From assembly GCA_003534295.1 (NCBI GenBank), contig DPDV01000008.1:139659-203658 (forward strand): 64,000 nucleotides of DNA, read 5' to 3'. Made by a program: the position numbers and the translations under genes. Source of the DNA: Clostridiales bacterium. GTDB taxonomy: Bacteria > Bacillota > Clostridia > TANB77 > CAG-508. Of the stretch, positions 8,833 through 19,435 are shown in pieces; position 1 is the stretch's first letter, and each line of letters opens with the position of its first letter. The notes below the pieces were generated by a model. The model saw only the letters and a list, made by a program, of their open reading frames with translations, was not told where the DNA came from and made no database searches.

Positions 8833-10482
8833 TTAACTTTTTTCAACTATTTTCACTATTTGATTTTCTAATTCTTTTAATCTTTCTGCCAATTCTGTTA
8901 TATCTTCTTCTTTTCTATCTTCTGACAAATACCCATCTTTTACAATTTCTTCCATGTCTTCTATTTCTTCTTTTAATGTTCTCATTCTTTCTAATATTTC
9001 TAATCTTACAAATTTCTTCTCATTTGGTCCTTCTACTCTATTTGTCATACTTACTTTTTCTTTTAATTCATATGTTTCTCCATATTCTGGAATTGTTACC
9101 GGTATATTTAAATCTTCTAATATTTTATTTTTTAATATAATCTGTCCTTCTGCTTCTCCATGCACTAAGAAAATATGTTTTGGTTTTATTGCATATGAAT
9201 AAATAAAATTCATTAACCATTCTTGATCCGCATGTCCAGAATATCCTTCTATATATTCTATTCTTGCATTTACTGCAATTTCTTCTCCAAATATTTTTAC
9301 TGTTTTAGCACCATCTACTATTTTTCTCCCTAATGTTCCTGGTGCTTGATATCCAACAAATAATATTGTACTGTTTGGATTCCATAAATTATGTTTTAAA
9401 TGATGTTTTATTCTTCCAACTTCACACATTCCACTTGCTGAAATAATTATAGAAGGTTCATTTTTTTCATTTAATTCTTTTGACTCATCTGCAGTTCTAG
9501 TAAACTTTAACCCTGGAAATTCTAATGGATTGTCTCCTCTCTTAATTAATTCTTGAGTTTCTTCGTCAAATAAATCCATATTCTCTTTAAAAACCTCTGT
9601 AGCAGATATTGCAAGTGGACTATCTACATATACTGGTGCACTCATCAATTTTTCATATTCTTTTTTAAATTTTTCATCGTCTTGATTTTCTTTCAAATTG
9701 TTTAATTCATATAGTATTTCCTGTGTTCTACCTACCGCAAACGAAGGAATTACCACTGTTCCACCATTTTCCAAAGTTTCTGAAACTATTTTCAAAAACA
9801 TCTGAGCTTTTTCTTCATTTCTATTATGTAACCTTCCTCCATATGTAGACTCCATAACCAAGTAGTCTGTTCTTTCTATCATTGTAGGTGATGATAATAG
9901 TGGAATATCATTGTTGCCCAAATCTCCTGTAAATACCGTTTTTATCTCTTCTCCATTTTCGTTTATCCATACTTCTATAATACTTGAACCTAACATATGA
10001 CCTGCATCATTAAATCTAACATGTATATTAGGGTCTATTTCTATTATCTCATCATATTTTACAGGTTTAAAAACTTCCATTGCTTTCAAAGCTTCTTCTG
10101 CTGTGTATAGTGGTGGCAAAGCCTCTTTTCCTTCTCTTTTTCTTTTTCTATTTTTCCATTCTATTTCCATTTCTTGTATATGTCCACTATCTGGCAACAT
10201 TATAGTACACAAGTCGCATGTAGCCTTTGTTGCATATATGGGCTTTCTATATCCTTCATTATATAATTTAGGAATTCTTCCAGAGTGGTCTATATGAGCA
10301 TGTGTTAAAAGCATAAAGTCTATTTCATTAACATCAAACAAAAATGGCTCTGCATTTTTTAATTCATCTTTTGTACTTCCTTGAAACATTCCACAGTCAA
10401 CTAAAAATTTTTTTCCTGCTCCTTCAACTAAAAAGTTAGAGCCTGTTACAGTTTTTGTTGCACCTAAAAAAGTTATATTCAT
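8833..10482 (-). CDS. Metallo-beta-lactamase / beta-CASP RNA-processing family protein
   Basis: A 549-residue cytosolic protein with an N-terminal metallo-beta-lactamase domain (HAHIDHSGR metal-binding motif near residue 62, later DAGHMLGSS and FTGDLG), a beta-CASP domain (VDSPLAISATEVF) and an RMMBL-type segment (GYSGHADQEWL then HGE). These are features of CPSF73/RNase J-like nucleases acting on RNA. The C-terminal 60 residues are a charged helical tail. GGAGGG precedes the ATG. The specific substrate is unknown; it is not RNase J, which has a different C-terminus. Confidence 0.87.
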   Translation of the reverse strand: MNITFLGATKTVTGSNFLVEGAGKKFLVDCGMFQGSTKDELKNAEPFLFDVNEIDFMLLTHAHIDHSGRIPKLYNEGYRKPIYATKATCDLCTIMLPDSGHIQEMEIEWKNRKRKREGKEALPPLYTAEEALKAMEVFKPVKYDEIIEIDPNIHVRFNDAGHMLGSSIIEVWINENGEEIKTVFTGDLGNNDIPLLSSPTMIERTDYLVMESTYGGRLHNRNEEKAQMFLKIVSETLENGGTVVIPSFAVGRTQEILYELNNLKENQDDEKFKKEYEKLMSAPVYVDSPLAISATEVFKENMDLFDEETQELIKRGDNPLEFPGLKFTRTADESKELNEKNEPSIIISASGMCEVGRIKHHLKHNLWNPNSTILFVGYQAPGTLGRKIVDGAKTVKIFGEEIAVNARIEYIEGYSGHADQEWLMNFIYSYAIKPKHIFLVHGEAEGQIILKNKILEDLNIPVTIPEYGETYELKEKVSMTNRVEGPNEKKFVRLEILERMRTLKEEIEDMEEIVKDGYLSEDRKEEDITELAERLKELENQIVKIVEKS

Positions 10483-10494
10483 AAATTCCCTCCA

Positions 10495-12009
10495 TTAAAT
10501 AAATATTTTTGTTTTCTTTTTAATTTTTATTTTTTTGGCTTGTGTTATTTTTTTGCTTTCTAAAACCTTTCCATCATAATACTGTAAATATATAATATTA
10601 TTTTCTTCTTTTGGTTCTATGCTTATACTTTGCAAATCTATTATTTGGGTATCAAATATCATTTTTAATATTACAAAATTTTCCTTAGAATCTTCTGACA
10701 CATTTTCAATTACTTTTAACTTTGTTGCCTTATCTATTAAAGACTTTATAGTTTTTGCAAAACTTATTTTTAGTTCTTTTATATCTTTCAAGAACTCATT
10801 TCCATACATTATAAATCTATAATATCTTAATTCATATATTAATTCAATTATTTCTTTTTTATTTTCTATATTTTTTATTTTTTCCCTTAAGCCAAGCAAA
10901 AACATCCTGCACAATTCCAAAGTCTGATCCCCTTGTATACTTTCTAAAAAGTCATACTTATTCTTTGTATTTTCCATTCTTTTAATATATTCTTTTGGCT
11001 GTATCAATTCATTGCACTCTGTTATTCTCTTTAATAAAGCTGTTCTTTCTTTTTTTAATTCGTCATTCCACTCTTTTATAGTTAAATTTTCATATTTTTT
11101 GCTTCTTTTTTCATATTGTTTTTTTAACAAGTTTTTATCATTTTGTATCTTATCTATTGCATTTATTTTTCTATTAAATCTCTTTTTTTCATTTGTTAAT
11201 TCTTCTAAAAACCTCTCTTTATTTTGCATTATTTCTAATTGTTTTTTGTATTTACTTTTTATCTTTATTAGTTCTTCTTTCGCCTTTTGATTGCTATTTG
11301 CATATAAGTACATTAAGTTTTTATATAATATATCATTAAATTTGTTGCCTATTTTTACTCCATACTCAACTATCACTTGTTGTTTTAACATATCTATATA
11401 ATTTAATGTTATATTATTGTTGTTTATAAATTCATACATCAATTTATAGCCTACTGTGTAATTCAATGTTTGGTATACTATATTATATTTATATTTTTCA
11501 GTTTTTTCATTGGTAATGCTCCATGACCATCCATTAAAATTTTTTATCACTTCTAGTTGATTTACTGTTGCTCCTATTTTTAGCACATCTCTATAAGCAT
11601 TGTCTATATATTCATATTGTTTTGGTATTTTAATTGGAGTCCTAGAAATTTCTAATATTGCTTCTAACAGAAAATTCTCATTTTCTAATACCGTTATTTT
11701 ATCGTTTTCTATCTCATAACTTTTTGAGGCTTCTCTAAATTTTTGTCCTATTTCTGAATTATTTTTTATTATTTCTATTTCTGCACATTTATTTTGAATA
11801 GTGTTTATCAAATATTGTATAAAATCATTTTTTAAAGGAACTTGCCTTTTGGTTTTTTCATAATCAGAATATGAGTTTTCAATTTTATAAAACATATTTA
11901 ACAGAAGATTTTTTGCGCCTAAGGAATACACCTTATTTTCTAAAACCTTCTCGAGTTTATTATTATAATCTTTTATATTAAATTTAGAAAACAATTTATT
12001 TTTAATCAT
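10495..12009 (-). CDS. Uncharacterised coiled-coil protein, 504 residues
   Basis: I do not recognise the family. The protein is lysine- and glutamate-rich, lacks membrane segments or a signal peptide, and has a long heptad-like charged region from about 260 to 350. It ends with a basic tail (ITQAKKIKIKKKTKIFI). A central IKNFNGWSWSI segment is the most distinctive sequence. It lies between ftsK and the beta-CASP gene with gaps of only 11-12 bases, so it is in their operon, which hints at a housekeeping rather than accessory role. Confidence 0.7.
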   Translation of the reverse strand: MIKNKLFSKFNIKDYNNKLEKVLENKVYSLGAKNLLLNMFYKIENSYSDYEKTKRQVPLKNDFIQYLINTIQNKCAEIEIIKNNSEIGQKFREASKSYEIENDKITVLENENFLLEAILEISRTPIKIPKQYEYIDNAYRDVLKIGATVNQLEVIKNFNGWSWSITNEKTEKYKYNIVYQTLNYTVGYKLMYEFINNNNITLNYIDMLKQQVIVEYGVKIGNKFNDILYKNLMYLYANSNQKAKEELIKIKSKYKKQLEIMQNKERFLEELTNEKKRFNRKINAIDKIQNDKNLLKKQYEKRSKKYENLTIKEWNDELKKERTALLKRITECNELIQPKEYIKRMENTKNKYDFLESIQGDQTLELCRMFLLGLREKIKNIENKKEIIELIYELRYYRFIMYGNEFLKDIKELKISFAKTIKSLIDKATKLKVIENVSEDSKENFVILKMIFDTQIIDLQSISIEPKEENNIIYLQYYDGKVLESKKITQAKKIKIKKKTKIFI

Positions 12010-12020
12010 TTCTTAATCCT

Positions 12021-14348
12021 TTATACGTTTTCTGTTTGTGTATATGATGTAGTTTTTAATTCTTGCCATCTTTCTTTAGACATCAAAACCTCTCTTGGCT
12101 TACTTCCTTGAAATCCAGATATAATACCTCTTTCTTCCATTTGGTCTATTATTCTACCTGCTCTTGCATATCCTACTTTAAATCTTCTTTGTATAAACGA
12201 TGTTGAGGCTTGTCCTGTTTCAACAACAACCTCTATTGCTTCCATTAAAAGTGGGTCTGTATCATCATCATTCTCTTGTTCCTCTATTTCTTTATCTGTA
12301 CTATTAGCTTTTTCTATTTGCTCTAATATATCATCATTATATGTAGCTTCTCCATTTGCTTTTACAAAGTCAACTACCTTTTCTACCTCTTTGTCTGATA
12401 TAAATGCTCCTTGTACTCTGGTTGGTTTAGCTGCTCCTGCTGGATAAAATAACATATCGCCCTTTCCTAGTAACTTTTCTGCACCCGCCATGTCTAAAAT
12501 CGTTCTAGAATCCACTTGTGAAGAAACGGCAAATGAAATTCTTGAAGGTATATTTGCTTTAATTATTCCTGTAATAACATCTACTGATGGCCTTTGTGTA
12601 GCTATAACCAGATGCATTCCCGCAGCTCTTGCTTTTTGTGCCAATCTGCATATAGAGTCTTCTACTTCTTTAGAAGAAACCATCATTAAATCTGCTAACT
12701 CGTCAATTATTATTACTATTTGTGGTAATTTTTCTGTTGAGCCTTCTTTGTCTAGTTCTTCATTATACCCTTTTATATCTCTAACATTTTTACTAGCAAA
12801 CAAGCTATATCTGTTTTCCATTTCTTGTACTGCCCATGCCAATGCTCCTGCTGCTTTTTTAGGATCTGTAACAACAGGAATTAGTAAATGTGGTATTCCA
12901 TTATAAACAGATAATTCTACCACTTTTGGGTCTACCATTACTAATTTTACTTCACTAGGTTTTGCTTTATATATTATACTTGCTATTAATGTATTTATAC
13001 ATACACTTTTACCTGAACCTGTAGCTCCCGCTATTAATACATGTGGCATTTTTGCTATGTCTGTTACAACTTCTTCTCCTGCCACGTCTTTTCCTAATGC
13101 AAACGCAAGCTTTGACTTATGTTCTATAAATTTAGAACAATCAATTATATCTCTTAAATGTACTATTTCGTTTTCCTTATTAGGAATTTCTATTCCAACA
13201 GCTTGCTTTCCTGGTATTGGTGCTTCTATCCTTATTGTTTCTGCTGCTAGATTTAATGCTATATCATCTGCCAAATTAGCTATTTTGCTTACTCTTACAC
13301 CTTCGGCTGGTTTTAGCTCATATCTTGTTATTGCAGGTCCAACTGAAACATTTTCTACCTTCGCTGAAACGCCAAAACTATATAATGTTTTTTGCAATTT
13401 TGCTGCTGTATCTGTTACTGCCTTTTTTCCACCTTTTACAGATTTTTTTTCTCCCTCGCTTAATAGCTGTACTGGTGGAAATTCATAATGCTCATCCTCT
13501 ACTGTTAGTGCATGTTCTAATTGTAAAACTTCCTTTACCTTCTCTTGTTTTTGTTCTTGTTCTTTCTTAAATAAGTTTTCTTCTATATATCCTTCTGATG
13601 CTTTCTTTTTACTGCTTTTACCATCATCATTTAAGTTTATTGTTATTTGGTCATCTAATTCAAGAGCAGCTCTTCTTTGTTCTTCTTTTTCTCTTAATCT
13701 TTTTTCTCTTCTTGTTTCTTTTTTATCTTCATTTTCTTCTACTTTCATTACTGTTGGTTTTTTTCTTTCTTCCTTAATTCTCTCCTTTTCTTCTGCCAGT
13801 TTTCTTTCTTCTCTTTCAGCTAATCTCACTCTTATTTCTTCTATTGGATTAATATTAAATATTAAAATTATCAATATTAATTCCACACCTAAAACTAGTA
13901 TTGATGCACCTACTTTTCCCAATAATTTTGTTAATGGTATTGCACCTATTGCGCCTATTACTCCCCCTACTTTATCATCCGTTTTTCCTTGTTCATATGC
14001 GCGAGTTACTGTGTCTAAAAATCCATTAGAGAACTGTTCTACATCTTTAGGTAAATATACTATGTGCATAAAAATTGCAACACATACTAATAGCAATGCA
14101 TATTGAAATAATTTAATATATGCATCTTCTTTTTTATTACATAATTTATATATTGCTATCAAGAATGTTCCTATTGGGACAATATATTTTATAAATCCCA
14201 TAACTCCACTCAATATTGAACTTATTTGCTGTCCCATTATTCCAGATTGATTATATATAAGCACACCTAAAAGTACACTAAATATCACCATTGTTATTAT
14301 TGATATGTTTGCATTATCCCTTTTCTTTTTCCTTCCTCTTTTTGCCAA
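12021..14348 (-). CDS. ftsK: DNA translocase FtsK/SpoIIIE
   Basis: A 775-residue ATP-driven DNA pump that clears chromosomes through the division or sporulation septum. It has four predicted N-terminal membrane helices (residues 14-170), a charged linker (180-300), a RecA-like motor with Walker [11 protein letters not shown] and Walker [13 protein letters not shown], and a C-terminal winged-helix gamma domain ([19 protein letters not shown]) for reading orienting DNA motifs. Only one copy lies here, so whether it is the sporulation paralogue (SpoIIIE) or the general one cannot be settled. Confidence 0.95.
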   Translation of the reverse strand: MAKRGRKKKRDNANISIITMVIFSVLLGVLIYNQSGIMGQQISSILSGVMGFIKYIVPIGTFLIAIYKLCNKKEDAYIKLFQYALLLVCVAIFMHIVYLPKDVEQFSNGFLDTVTRAYEQGKTDDKVGGVIGAIGAIPLTKLLGKVGASILVLGVELILIILIFNINPIEEIRVRLAEREERKLAEEKERIKEERKKPTVMKVEENEDKKETRREKRLREKEEQRRAALELDDQITINLNDDGKSSKKKASEGYIEENLFKKEQEQKQEKVKEVLQLEHALTVEDEHYEFPPVQLLSEGEKKSVKGGKKAVTDTAAKLQKTLYSFGVSAKVENVSVGPAITRYELKPAEGVRVSKIANLADDIALNLAAETIRIEAPIPGKQAVGIEIPNKENEIVHLRDIIDCSKFIEHKSKLAFALGKDVAGEEVVTDIAKMPHVLIAGATGSGKSVCINTLIASIIYKAKPSEVKLVMVDPKVVELSVYNGIPHLLIPVVTDPKKAAGALAWAVQEMENRYSLFASKNVRDIKGYNEELDKEGSTEKLPQIVIIIDELADLMMVSSKEVEDSICRLAQKARAAGMHLVIATQRPSVDVITGIIKANIPSRISFAVSSQVDSRTILDMAGAEKLLGKGDMLFYPAGAAKPTRVQGAFISDKEVEKVVDFVKANGEATYNDDILEQIEKANSTDKEIEEQENDDDTDPLLMEAIEVVVETGQASTSFIQRRFKVGYARAGRIIDQMEERGIISGFQGSKPREVLMSKERWQELKTTSYTQTENV

Positions 14349-14385
14349 ATCTATCTCACTCCTATTTTTTCATTTTATATGAACT

Positions 14386-14449
14386 AAAAAATCAGAAGCC
14401 GGAAATCAATTTACATTGATTTTAATCTTAAACCCCCGACTTCTGATTT
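14386..14449 (-). terminator. Terminator downstream of the rsmD operon
   Basis: On the minus strand AAATCAGAAGTCGG pairs with CCGGCTTCTGATTT, with a second nested stem (AAATCAATG / TTGATTT) in the loop, followed by a T run. It separates the rsmD block from ftsK. Confidence 0.75.
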
Positions 14450-14459
14450 CCGAATTTTC

Positions 14460-14897
14460 TTATTTAAGTTCTTTTCTATTGTTTCTTATTACTTTTAAAG
14501 CATCTTCCAAAGCAACTTCTATACCTGATAGTACATTGTCAGCATATTCTTTAGTCCCTTTTGAAATTTCTCTAGACATCTCATTTGCAGTTTCTATAAT
14601 TTCAACTTTTTTCTCATATGCCTTCCTTGTTATTTCGTGTTCATCTATCATCGAAATAATTCTATTTTCTGCTTCTTTTATTATATCATCTGCTTCATTT
14701 TGAGCTTGTACCAATATTTTTTGTCTCTCTTCTTTTACCCATTTTGCCTGTTTTAATTCATCTGGCAATTTTAATCTTATTTCCTTAATAATATCCAAGA
14801 CTTCTTCTTTATCTACTATACATTTGCTAGAAAAGGGCATATTTCTACTTTTTTCCAATATATCTTCCAATGTTTCTAATAAAGTAAATATCTCCAT
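14460..14897 (-). CDS. Coiled-coil protein resembling V-ATPase subunit H / DivIVA-like helices
   Basis: A 145-residue, almost wholly helical protein rich in Glu, Lys and Ala (residues 55-110 form an ILVQAQNEADDIIKEAENRI-type coiled coil like those of ATPase stalk subunits). There is no membrane helix. It starts 5 bases after rsmD, with GAAAGGAG as ribosome binding site. Similar short helical proteins are often found near rsmD-coaD in Clostridia. The function is unknown. Confidence 0.7.
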   Translation of the reverse strand: MEIFTLLETLEDILEKSRNMPFSSKCIVDKEEVLDIIKEIRLKLPDELKQAKWVKEERQKILVQAQNEADDIIKEAENRIISMIDEHEITRKAYEKKVEIIETANEMSREISKGTKEYADNVLSGIEVALEDALKVIRNNRKELK

Positions 14898-14901
14898 TTC
14901 T

Positions 14902-15462
14902 CTACTCCTTTCGCTTTAAAAATATAAGATTTGCTCTCCCATATTTTCTTATATCAAATATTTCTGCTTCTATTTGAGTTAAGTTTTTTAACTCTCTTTC
15001 TTTTTCATCGGTTTCTATGATTATTACTCCATCTTTTTTTAATAAATTTAAAAATAATATTTTTTCTGTTGCTTTTACTGCAATATCTGCCTTATATGGT
15101 GGATCAATATATATTAAATTAAATCTAATCTTATCATCATATAATTGTTTCAGACATTTTTCATAATCATTATTTAATACAATTGCTTTATCTTTTAATC
15201 TTGTTTTAATTAAATTTTCGTATACCATTTTTGTTGCTTGATGCGATTTCTCACAAAAATAGGCTTTTTCTGCTCCTCTGCTTATACACTCTATGCCTAT
15301 TGCACCACTGCCAGCAAACAAGTCTAAAACAATAGCATCTTCCAATTTGTTTTGAATTATATTAAACAATGATTCTTTCACTCTATCTAAAGTTGGTCTT
15401 GTTTCTATACTATCTATTGAATTTATTTTTGTTCCTCTTGCTGTTCCACTTATTACTCTCAT
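14902..15462 (-). CDS. rsmD: 16S rRNA (guanine(966)-N(2))-methyltransferase RsmD
   Basis: An AdoMet-dependent methyltransferase of 186 residues that modifies G966 of 16S rRNA. The start MRVISGTARG and RPTLDRVKESLFNII are typical of RsmD. The AdoMet site is VLDLFAGSGAIGIE near residue 45 and the catalytic motif is YIDPPY near 122, replacing the DPPF/Y form. It starts the two-gene transcript with the coiled-coil gene. Confidence 0.93.
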   Translation of the reverse strand: MRVISGTARGTKINSIDSIETRPTLDRVKESLFNIIQNKLEDAIVLDLFAGSGAIGIECISRGAEKAYFCEKSHQATKMVYENLIKTRLKDKAIVLNNDYEKCLKQLYDDKIRFNLIYIDPPYKADIAVKATEKILFLNLLKKDGVIIIETDEKERELKNLTQIEAEIFDIRKYGRANLIFLKRKE

Positions 15463-15601
15463 AGCACCTCTACGATTTTACATATATATTTTATCTTTTA
15501 TATACAATATGTCAATAATAATAATATAATTGTAATATACATTTAATAGTTTTGTAATATATTGGAATACTGTAATTCAATTGTATTATATAACAAAGTA
15601 T

Positions 15602-15640
15602 AAAAAAATGTCAATGGCATTGCAATTTTCCATTGACATA
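15602..15640 (-). terminator. Terminator of greA
   Basis: Minus strand: TGTCAATGG pairs with CCATTGACA and is followed by seven Ts. It lies about 30 bases downstream of the greA stop codon. The remaining bases between 15463 and 15601 are AT-rich with no gene visible. Confidence 0.85.
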
Positions 15641-15666
15641 TATAATTTAAAATAATTTTAAAAATT

Positions 15667-16143
15667 TTATTTTGTTATTGATAAAATTTTATATTTTATT
15701 ACTCCAGCTGGTGCTTGTGCTTCTACTATTTGGTTCTTTTTAGCTCCTATTAAAGCTTTTCCAATTGGTGATTCGTTTGAAATTTTATTTTGTGATAGGT
15801 CAACTTCCGTAGATCCTACTATTGTATAAGTAAGTTCTTCATCAAATTCCATATCTAATATTTTTACAGTATTTCCAACTTGTACGGTTTTAGTATCTAT
15901 TTCTGATTCATCTATAATTTTTGCATATCTAATTTTATTTTCTAATTCTGCTATTTTAGCTTCATTTGCTGCTTGTGCACCTTTTGCCTCATCATATTCA
16001 GAATTCTCAGACAAATCTCCAAATCCTAAAGCTACCTTTATTCTATCTGCTATTTCGCCTCTTTTTTCTGTAACTAAATATTCTAATTCTTTTTCTAGCT
16101 TTTCATATCCTTCTTGAGTTAATAAAACTTCTTTTTCTTCCAT
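15667..16143 (-). CDS. greA: Transcription elongation factor GreA
   Basis: A 158-residue GreA, which stimulates transcript cleavage by backtracked RNA polymerase. The N-terminal coiled coil carries LTQEGYEKLEKELEYL and GDLSENSEYDEAKGAQ with the acidic tip residues, and the C-terminal FKBP-like domain ends in SPIGKALIGAKKNQIVE. I use the ATG at 16143: AAGGAGG is 9 bases upstream, whereas the in-frame TTG at 16152 would overlap it. It is monocistronic. Confidence 0.95.
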   Translation of the reverse strand: MEEKEVLLTQEGYEKLEKELEYLVTEKRGEIADRIKVALGFGDLSENSEYDEAKGAQAANEAKIAELENKIRYAKIIDESEIDTKTVQVGNTVKILDMEFDEELTYTIVGSTEVDLSQNKISNESPIGKALIGAKKNQIVEAQAPAGVIKYKILSITK

Positions 16144-16197
16144 TTTTGTCAACCTCCTTTTCTACATGAAGTCTATACTGTTTTCACAGTATGATAT

Positions 16198-16226
16198 ATA
16201 CTAATCCAAATTTAAAGTTTTGTCAA
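16198..16226 (-). promoter_or_regulatory. Sigma-A type promoter of greA
   Basis: Minus strand: TTGACA (16226-16221), 17 bases, TAGTAT (16203-16198). The -35 box overlaps the last codon of the upstream gene. A 7-bp hairpin (ATACTGT / ACAGTAT) lies at the expected start of the transcript. Confidence 0.65.
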
Positions 16227-17062
16227 GGAATTCTTTTAAATTCCTCTTGTGAAATTATCCCTTTATCCCCTATTAGATTAAGAATATGTATATTGTCTTC
16301 TTTTATTCTGTCTTTTATTCTTGCTAGCTCTTGTTTTTGATTTACTAAGCTCATATATAGTATATTTTTATTTATTTTTTCCATCATCCTTCCAAAATGT
16401 TCTATTAGTTCATCTGGAATTTGTATATTCACATTATTTATGCTTATTCCTTCAAATGCCATACTTTCTATTTTCACTTTTTGTTCAATATTAATTAATA
16501 TTGCTGTTCTGTTTATATTATATTTTTCTATTTCTCCTATGCCATAATCAAAATTCACTATATATTTCGCTCTTCTCAAACTTTTTCTTTTATTATTAGA
16601 TAAATATATTGTTGTTTCTTCTTCAAATATATTTTCTACAATTTTTTGAAACTTACTAAGTTCTTCCGTTATTATATTGGTAGTTTTAAATTTCTCCGAT
16701 AGCGTTTTTATATTTTCTAAATATATATCTTCATCTTTGTTTATCAAAAAGTATATATCCTCTTGTTCCATTTTTTTCCCTTGAATTTCAAATATATATT
16801 CTAATATTTCCAATATCAAATATTTAATTATATCTTTTTCATCTATTAGGATTTTTTTATCTACGTATTGTTGTATTTCTTCTTCACATGCTACCTGTTT
16901 TATATTATCTTTTTTTATTAATTTTCTTAATTTTTCTACACATCTTCTATTTAAGTTACTTATTTCATATATATAATATTCTTTAAACTTTGTAGTAATT
17001 ATTATATTTAATTTTTTTTCCCACCATCTTGCTCTATTAGATAAAAAAATATATCCTACCAT
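16223..17062 (-). CDS. Uncharacterised protein, 279 residues (sporulation-type coiled coil?)
   Basis: No family is recognised. The protein is cytosolic with high Ile, Lys and Glu content. It begins MVGYIFLSNRARWWEKKLNI, has an acidic central part (VENIFEEETTIYLSNN), and ends in a helical segment (ARIKDRIKEDNIHILNLIGD). It lies between a GH18 spore-type hydrolase and greA, with a terminator upstream and the greA promoter at its end, so it is probably transcribed alone. Codon use resembles that of its neighbours. Confidence 0.6.
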   Translation of the reverse strand: MVGYIFLSNRARWWEKKLNIIITTKFKEYYIYEISNLNRRCVEKLRKLIKKDNIKQVACEEEIQQYVDKKILIDEKDIIKYLILEILEYIFEIQGKKMEQEDIYFLINKDEDIYLENIKTLSEKFKTTNIITEELSKFQKIVENIFEEETTIYLSNNKRKSLRRAKYIVNFDYGIGEIEKYNINRTAILINIEQKVKIESMAFEGISINNVNIQIPDELIEHFGRMMEKINKNILYMSLVNQKQELARIKDRIKEDNIHILNLIGDKGIISQEEFKRIP

Positions 17063-17092
17063 TTTTCACTCTTTCTCGTCCTTTATATATTA

Positions 17093-17133
17093 AAAAATAA
17101 ATCTTAAAATTAATAATTTTAAGATTTATTTTA
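17093..17133 (-). terminator. Terminator of the GH18 gene
   Basis: The stem AATAAATCTTAAAATT pairs with AATTTTAAGATTTATT around a short loop and is followed on the minus strand by a T run. It lies 20 bases downstream of the GH18 stop. Confidence 0.75.
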
Positions 17134-17152
17134 ATATTATATTATCTTTTTG

Positions 17153-18811
17153 CTAATTTATTCCTAATTTTTCAGAAATCATCTTCCATATTGCCTCTGT
17201 TTCCATATCCTTTTGCCAATATGCTGCTCCTGCTAAATTATATTTGTCTATTAAAGAAATTTTTTCACTTAACGATTTTTCGTCTTCTAGCCACACCTTA
17301 TAATTAGCTCCATTTTTTTCATATTCCACATAATACTGTTTTAATTCGTCATCCCATTTCTTTATTACATTATCAGGAATTACGCTTTGTATATTTTTAA
17401 TTGCTATAGCAAAGTTGTCTAAGTCGCCACCCTTTTCTTTCCATAATCTTGTATAAAAAGGTAATGCTAATATTAGTTTTTCGCTACTAACTTCTTCCTG
17501 TGTCCCCACAAATTTATTTACATTTGTTTCTATCCAATCATACCCTGAATTTGTTCCAACTTTTTCTGAAGAACCTCCATGTTGATCATAGGCCATAAAT
17601 ATTATATAGTCAGCCTTTTTTCCTATTATGTGTCGATTATAACATAAAGACCAGTTTGGCGAACCATCTGGAGCTGTAACATCAACAGATAATACTGCTC
17701 CTATTTCTTTTAACCTTGGTGCTAATTCTATTATAAATCTAGAAAATAAATCTTTATCTTGCATAAACATATACTCAAAATCAATGTTAATTCCATCTAA
17801 GTTATATTTTTTTACTAAGCTAATTATATTTCCTATTAATATTTGTCTTAACTTATAGTCATTCATTATATCTGAGGTTGTTTGTATATAAGTATTGTTT
17901 GAAATGCTTGGCCAAACCTTATATCCATTCAAATGTGCCCATTTTATATATTGAGTTCCATCATTTCCCACATTTTCATCAATTCTTCCTTTTCCTTCAT
18001 CTGTCAAGGTGAAAAATGTTGGAGATACAACATTTACGCCTTTTATTTTTGTGCCTGTTCTGTCAGGCGCTGAACCATATTCCGAAAAATAGTCCCACAC
18101 TAAACTTACTTTTCCTTCTATTTGTTTTTGGTTTTGTTGTGCATTTCTTGATACAACAATATTTTGATTACTTTTTTCTTTTATATATCCTAAATTTCCA
18201 TTTGACGTTCTTACCTTAATCCAGCCATTTTCTTTTGACACAACTATCAATTGTTCTGTTTTCTTAATTTTTTCTAATGTTTTAGAAAAAAATGTTGGTT
18301 TATATTTTATATTTTCATTTTTTGTGCATTCTAATTTTTTTTGCTCTCTATCTAAGGATTCAATTACAACTTTATTTGTTTCGCTTACATATTCCACGCT
18401 TATGTTATAGACCTCTTGTAATTCAGATATTGGAATAAGATATGCATCAGTCGTCTCAATTGTAGGACTTTTTATTATTTGCTCTTTTCCATTTATTTCG
18501 ATTTTTTTGCTATCAATACCTAATGCAGCAATTTTATTTTCTGCTGTTGTAATTATTTGATTATATTTTTCATCAAAATAAATATATTCATCAAAAAAGT
18601 TTTGCATATCTGATTTTGAAAGATATATTACATTGTTATCATCTATATATACATCTTTTTTTAAGCTCGTTGTAACATTACTATTATTAATAATTAAGTT
18701 AGTTCTGTCTTTTATTTCATCTCTTATATAATTAGGTGCTATTTTTAGTATTGCTATTGCAATCATCAACAATACTAAAACTACTATAATTTTTATCACA
18801 TTTTTTTTCAT
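17153..18811 (-). CDS. Exported glycosyl hydrolase family 18 protein with copper amine oxidase-like N domain
   Basis: A 552-residue protein starting with a membrane anchor or signal segment (residues 4-23). Residues 45-160 resemble the copper amine oxidase N-terminal (stalk) domain, followed by an SH3-like stretch (KKTEQLIVVSKENGWIKVRTSNGNLGYIKEK). A GH18 catalytic domain starts near 230 and has the signature DGINIDFEYM, with the acid/base glutamate present. The layout matches YaaH/YdhD-type spore-associated hydrolases that act on peptidoglycan or chitin-like polymers. Monocistronic. Confidence 0.87.
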   Translation of the reverse strand: MKKNVIKIIVVLVLLMIAIAILKIAPNYIRDEIKDRTNLIINNSNVTTSLKKDVYIDDNNVIYLSKSDMQNFFDEYIYFDEKYNQIITTAENKIAALGIDSKKIEINGKEQIIKSPTIETTDAYLIPISELQEVYNISVEYVSETNKVVIESLDREQKKLECTKNENIKYKPTFFSKTLEKIKKTEQLIVVSKENGWIKVRTSNGNLGYIKEKSNQNIVVSRNAQQNQKQIEGKVSLVWDYFSEYGSAPDRTGTKIKGVNVVSPTFFTLTDEGKGRIDENVGNDGTQYIKWAHLNGYKVWPSISNNTYIQTTSDIMNDYKLRQILIGNIISLVKKYNLDGINIDFEYMFMQDKDLFSRFIIELAPRLKEIGAVLSVDVTAPDGSPNWSLCYNRHIIGKKADYIIFMAYDQHGGSSEKVGTNSGYDWIETNVNKFVGTQEEVSSEKLILALPFYTRLWKEKGGDLDNFAIAIKNIQSVIPDNVIKKWDDELKQYYVEYEKNGANYKVWLEDEKSLSEKISLIDKYNLAGAAYWQKDMETEAIWKMISEKLGIN

Positions 18812-18982
18812 CTATTTTTCTCCTCATTTTATATATTAATATCTAAGTTATCACATAAAAATTAATTATTCAAGATTTTCTGTTTATTTTTGTATATTTT
18901 ATTTCTTTTTAGGAAAATATATAAATAAGTTTATAGGTAAATATAACTTAAAAACCTAAATTTTTATTAAAGGATGAATTTT

Positions 18983-19426
18983 ATGCAACCTATAGATACA
19001 AAACAAGCTTATGGTAATTATGTAAATAAGAAATCACCTAATTCGCCAATTCTTAAGAATTGTCTTAACGCATTTTGGGTTGGTGGATTAATTTGCTCCC
19101 TTGGACAATTGATATTATCTTTTTGTCAATACAAAGGTTTTGATGAAAAAGCCTCTGGTACAATTGTTTCCATTATCTTAATTGGATTATCTGCACTCTT
19201 AACAAGTTTAAATATTTTTAACAAAATTGGTAAATTTGCCGGAGCAGGTTCTCTTGTTCCTATTACTGGTTTTGCAAATTCAATTGTAGCCCCATCAATA
19301 GAATATAAATCTGAAGGATATATAATGGGAGTTGGAGGAAAAATGTTTACAGTTGCAGGTCCAGTTCTTGTATTTGGAATATCTACTTCTGTAATAATTG
19401 GTATTATTGCCACTTTCTTTTTTTAA
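18983..19426 (+). CDS. spoVAC: Stage V sporulation protein AC
   Basis: SpoVAC is a membrane channel subunit for dipicolinic acid uptake and release in spores. The 147 residues have four hydrophobic segments and family sequences such as NAFWVGGLICSLGQ and GKFAGAGSLVPITGFAN. The ATG at 18983 has AAAGGA 8 bases upstream; the ATG at 18974 would overlap that site. It is the first gene of spoVAC-spoVAD-spoVAE, though spoVAD is interrupted here. Confidence 0.95.
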   Translation: MQPIDTKQAYGNYVNKKSPNSPILKNCLNAFWVGGLICSLGQLILSFCQYKGFDEKASGTIVSIILIGLSALLTSLNIFNKIGKFAGAGSLVPITGFANSIVAPSIEYKSEGYIMGVGGKMFTVAGPVLVFGISTSVIIGIIATFFF

Positions 19427-19435
19427 AAAATGGAA

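Noticed and set aside
19126..19413. A 95-residue minus-strand frame inside spoVAC
   Set aside because: Antisense shadow of spoVAC without a ribosome binding site.
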